Assembly: GCF_018598555.1 (NCBI RefSeq)
Contig: NZ_JAHEWN010000004.1
Span: 1-64,000 of the forward strand
Source of the DNA: Curtobacterium aurantiacum
GTDB taxonomy: Bacteria; Actinomycetota; Actinomycetes; Actinomycetales; Microbacteriaceae
Length of the DNA: 64,000 nt
Direction of reading: 5' to 3'
A model generated the notes under the pieces. That model did no database searches and was not told the DNA's origin. It saw only the letters and a program-made list of their open reading frames with translations. Within the stretch, counting starts at the first letter, position 1, and every line of letters begins with the position of its first letter. This document shows positions 61,174-64,000 of the stretch, piece after piece. Made by a program: the position numbers and the translations under genes.

Positions 61174-62271
61174 GTGACCCTCAGCACCCCCGAGGCGATC
61201 GAGACCGAACCCACCAAGCCCCAGGCACAGCGACGTGCCGGCGGCGGTGGCGGCGGACTCGGCCGGTACATCCTCGTCAGATTCCTCCTCATCATCCCGA
61301 CCGTCTTCATCCTGGTGACGCTCGTGTTCTTCCTGATGCGCGTGATCGGGAACCCGATCACCGCGTCCGTCGGCGGACGGCTCACCCCGGACCAGCTCCA
61401 GGAACGCCTCGCCGCCGCCGGGTACGACCGCCCGGTGCTCGTGCAGTACTTCGAGTACCTCGGCAACATCCTGCGCGGCGACTTCGGCACGACGTCGACC
61501 GACAACCGGCCGATCACCGAGGTCATCGTCACGTACGGCGGCGCGACCGCGGAGCTCGTGTTCTACGCGCTCATCGTCGCGCTGGTGATCGGCATCCCGC
61601 TCGGCATGGTCGCCGCCTACGTGCGCGACAAGTGGCCGGACGTGCTCTTCCGTGCGCTGGCGATCCTCACCTACGCGACGCCGGTGTTCTTCGGCGGGCT
61701 GCTGCTCAAGCTCGTGTTCTCGGTGTGGCTCGACTGGCTGCCGCTCGGCGACCGCGCCTCGACGCGGGTCTCGTTGATCCTCGACAACATCCCGGGGGCG
61801 AGCGGCATCTACATCGTCGACGCGCTCCGCACCGGCAACGCCCAGGTCATCGGCAACGTGCTCCAGCACGCCGTCCTGCCCGCGCTGACGCTCGGTCTGC
61901 TGACCGCCGGCATCTTCCTGCGCCTGGTGCGCGCGAACATGATCGGCTCGCTCGGCTCCGAGTACGTCGACGCCGCCCGGTCGCGCGGCGTGCGCGAGTC
62001 GCGGCTCGTCCGGACCCACGCGTTCCGTCCGGCGCTCGTCCCGATCATCACCGTGATGGGGCTGCAGATCGCGATGCTCCTGGGCGGCTCGGTGCTCACC
62101 GAGACGACCTTCGGGTGGCGTGGCCTCGGCTTCGAGCTCAACGAGTACCTGTCGGCCCGTGACTTCGTCGCGGTGCAGGGCATCGTCGCGATGCTGGCGG
62201 TGATCGTGGCGGTGACCAACTTCGTCGTCGACGTCGTCGCCGCACTGATCGACCCGAGAGTGAGGTTCTGA
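61174..62271 (+). CDS. Peptide ABC transporter permease, OppB type
   Basis: 365 aa from GTG 61174. N-terminal Gly/Arg-rich cytoplasmic tail (RAGGGGGGLG), then about six helices. LVTLVFFLMRVIGNPITASV is the first helix region; the EAA-type loop is EYVDAARSRGVRESRLVRTH. Belongs to the BPD_transp_1 family. The second permease begins 2 bases after the stop. Confidence 0.92.
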   Translation: MTLSTPEAIETEPTKPQAQRRAGGGGGGLGRYILVRFLLIIPTVFILVTLVFFLMRVIGNPITASVGGRLTPDQLQERLAAAGYDRPVLVQYFEYLGNILRGDFGTTSTDNRPITEVIVTYGGATAELVFYALIVALVIGIPLGMVAAYVRDKWPDVLFRALAILTYATPVFFGGLLLKLVFSVWLDWLPLGDRASTRVSLILDNIPGASGIYIVDALRTGNAQVIGNVLQHAVLPALTLGLLTAGIFLRLVRANMIGSLGSEYVDAARSRGVRESRLVRTHAFRPALVPIITVMGLQIAMLLGGSVLTETTFGWRGLGFELNEYLSARDFVAVQGIVAMLAVIVAVTNFVVDVVAALIDPRVRF

Positions 62272-62273
62272 CG

Positions 62274-63317
62274 ATGGTCGACACCACCCTCGTCGACCGC
62301 CACGAGCCGCTGTGGAAGCGGCTCCCCGTGGTGGTCCAGCTGCGCAAGAGCACCGGCTGGCAGCGCGCCATGCTCATCGTCGGCGTGGTCATCTGTGCCC
62401 TCTACCTGCTCATCGCGGTGTTCGCCCCGCTCCTCGCCCCGTACGGCTTCGGTCAGCTGCAGGGCGCGGACGGCGAGAGCTTCCCGCGCACCGGCGCCCC
62501 GAGTGCCGAACACATCTGGGGCACCACGGTCGGCGGCTTCGACGTGTTCAGCCGCGTGCTCTACGGCGCCCGCACGGCCGTGCTCGTCGTGATCGTCGCC
62601 GTGATCGTCTCCATCACCGTCGGCGTCCTGCTCGGCATGGTCTCCGGCTACCTCGGTGGCTGGCTCGACCGCGTCCTGGTGGTCGTGGCCGACGCCGTCT
62701 ACGCGTTCCCGTCCCTGCTGCTCGCGATCATCGTGTCGATCGTCATCTCCGGCGGCAACTCGAGCTACTCGGGTGGCATCATCGCGGCGGCGATCTCGAT
62801 CACCGTCGTCTACGTGCCGCAGTACTTCCGCGTGGTCCGTGCCGAGGCCGTCCGGCTGAAGAACGACGCGTTCGTCGAGTCGGCGCGCGTGATGGGCACG
62901 AACCCGTGGCGCATCATGACGCGGCACGTCCTGCGGAACTCGACGCGCTCCCTGCCGCTCATCCTGACGCTGAACGCCAGCGACGCGATCCTGACCCTGG
63001 CCGGTCTCGGATTCCTCGGGTTCGGCATCGGCCCGACGTCCGGCGCCGAGTGGGGCTACGACCTCAGCCGTGCGCTCTCGGACGTCGCGAGCGGTGTCTG
63101 GTGGACCGGCGTGTTCCCCGGCGTCGCCATCGTGGTGCTCGTGCTCGGTGTGACCTTCATCGGCGAGAGCCTGAACGACATCTCCGACCCCCGCCTGCGT
63201 GCACGACGCCGGCTGAAGCAGCTGGTGTCCACGCGCGACACGCGCGGAACCCAAGCACCGCGCGGAGCCGACGATGCGCGCAAGGCCGGGAACGACACGG
63301 AAGGGACGGGCGCATGA
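62274..63317 (+). CDS. Peptide ABC transporter permease, OppC type
   Basis: 347 aa from ATG 62274. OppC_N region (LRKSTGWQRAMLIVGVVICAL), then five to six helices; HIWGTTVGGFDVFSRVLYGA is the characteristic OppC/DppC block. The EAA-type loop is FVESARVMGTNPWRIMTRHV. The charged tail (THDTRGTQAPRGADDARKAG region) overlaps the ATPase start by 4 bases. Confidence 0.92.
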   Translation: MVDTTLVDRHEPLWKRLPVVVQLRKSTGWQRAMLIVGVVICALYLLIAVFAPLLAPYGFGQLQGADGESFPRTGAPSAEHIWGTTVGGFDVFSRVLYGARTAVLVVIVAVIVSITVGVLLGMVSGYLGGWLDRVLVVVADAVYAFPSLLLAIIVSIVISGGNSSYSGGIIAAAISITVVYVPQYFRVVRAEAVRLKNDAFVESARVMGTNPWRIMTRHVLRNSTRSLPLILTLNASDAILTLAGLGFLGFGIGPTSGAEWGYDLSRALSDVASGVWWTGVFPGVAIVVLVLGVTFIGESLNDISDPRLRARRRLKQLVSTRDTRGTQAPRGADDARKAGNDTEGTGA

Positions 63318-64000
63318 CCCCGACCACCCGCCTGCAACCGGGCGACACCACCACCGAACCCGTCGTCGTCGTCGACGACCTGACGGTCACCTTCGCGACC
63401 GACGGTGGCGCCGTCGACGCGGTCAAGGGCGTCAGTCTCGACGTCCGCCCGGGCGAGGTCCTCGCCCTGGTCGGCGAGTCCGGCTCCGGCAAGTCCGTCA
63501 CGGCCCGCAGCATGCTGCGACTGATGCCCGAGACGGCGACGCTCGGCGGCGCGGTGCTCCTCGACGGCACCGACGTCGTGTCGGTCGGTTCGCAGAAGCT
63601 CCGCGAAGTGCGCGGGACCGCCGGCGCGATGGTGTTCCAGGAGCCCTCCACCGCCCTCAACCCGGTCTTCACGGTCGGGTGGCAGATCGCCGAGGGGCTC
63701 CGCGCCCACGGCGGCATGTCGAAGAAGGAGGCGCGGGCGAAGGCGATCGACTACCTCGGTCGTGTCGGCATCCCCGACCCCGAGACCCGCGTCGACCACT
63801 ACCCGCACCAGTTCTCCGGCGGGCAGAAGCAGCGCGTGGTCATCGCGAGCGCGCTGGCCCTCGAACCGAGCGTGATCATCGCCGACGAACCCACGACCGC
63901 GCTCGACGTGACGGTGCAGGCCGAGATCCTCGACCTGCTGCGCCGATGCCGCGACGAGTTCGGCACCGCGATCGTGGTCATCACGCACAACATGGGCGTC
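63314..64000 (+). CDS. Peptide ABC transporter ATP-binding protein, OppD type (partial)
   Basis: First 229 codons, continuing past the window end. ATG 63314 in an ATGA overlap with the permease. Walker A VGESGSGKSVT, Q-loop AMVFQEPSTALNPVFTV, signature FSGGQKQRVVIASALAL, Walker B VIIADEPTTALDVTVQAEIL, and the H-loop VVITHNMGV at the edge. The length of the operon and the presence of a second ATPase or a fused OppDF cannot be seen here. Confidence 0.93.
   Translation, partial: MTPTTRLQPGDTTTEPVVVVDDLTVTFATDGGAVDAVKGVSLDVRPGEVLALVGESGSGKSVTARSMLRLMPETATLGGAVLLDGTDVVSVGSQKLREVRGTAGAMVFQEPSTALNPVFTVGWQIAEGLRAHGGMSKKEARAKAIDYLGRVGIPDPETRVDHYPHQFSGGQKQRVVIASALALEPSVIIADEPTTALDVTVQAEILDLLRRCRDEFGTAIVVITHNMGV

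Overview
The window is very G+C-rich (about 70% by eye) actinobacterial chromosome. The gene order (ctaC-ctaD-ctaF; comEA-comEC-holA / rpsT / lepA / hemW / hrcA-dnaJ-rsmE-HIT-phoH-ybeY-corC-era / leuA / recO-uppS / glyS / dusB-dgt-dnaG), the cytochrome bd locus with separate cydD and cydC, and the leaderless genes point to Microbacteriaceae. A Curtobacterium-like genus is my best guess, from protein wording only; I could not run a search. I found no rRNA, tRNA, prophage, insertion sequence, CRISPR array or biosynthetic cluster. This is housekeeping DNA, and its novelty lies between the genes.

Layout. 1-3.4 kb: the tail of an ErpA-like gene, then cytochrome c oxidase subunits II, I and IV. 3.5-8.2 kb: a divergent glucose-6-phosphate dehydrogenase, then on the minus strand an App1-type phosphatase followed by a GH15 glycosidase. 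8.3-12.4 kb: a TetR regulator and a four-gene osmoprotectant ABC transporter with overlapping starts and stops. 12.6-18.6 kb: cydABDC. 18.6-29.5 kb: leuS, comEA, comEC, holA, rpsT, an aminotransferase and lepA; the comEC frame stays open for about 870 bases into holA. 29.5-33.4 kb: small membrane and DUF genes, a HAD phosphatase and hemW. 33.4-40.6 kb: the chain hrcA-dnaJ-rsmE-HIT-phoH-ybeY-corC-era with a CIRCE-like operator in front. 40.6-44.9 kb: a two-component system with a MacB/FtsX-like ABC exporter. 45.1-49 kb: leuA behind a leucine leader peptide, then recO-uppS. 49-53.7 kb: a LysR regulator divergent from a class V aminotransferase, glyS, a DsbA-like protein and a tiny ORF. 53.8-58.7 kb: a YbaK protein, dusB, dgt and dnaG. 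58.7-64 kb: a repeat-rich intergenic region and an oligopeptide ABC operon cut off by the window end.

Two themes stand out. (1) More than a dozen genes have a TANNNT-type -10 box 6-9 bases before the start codon, so leaderless transcripts look common; I used this to choose several starts. (2) The spacers carry several families of structured repeats: perfect 48- and 58-base palindromes sharing a GGGCCTCCCG core, an 81-base element present twice, an 89-base element present twice plus a shortened inverted copy, and single-copy elements built as a stem within a stem. The best-supported regulatory feature is the leuA attenuator: a 14-residue leader peptide with four consecutive Leu codons whose last codons form one arm of an 11-bp hairpin.
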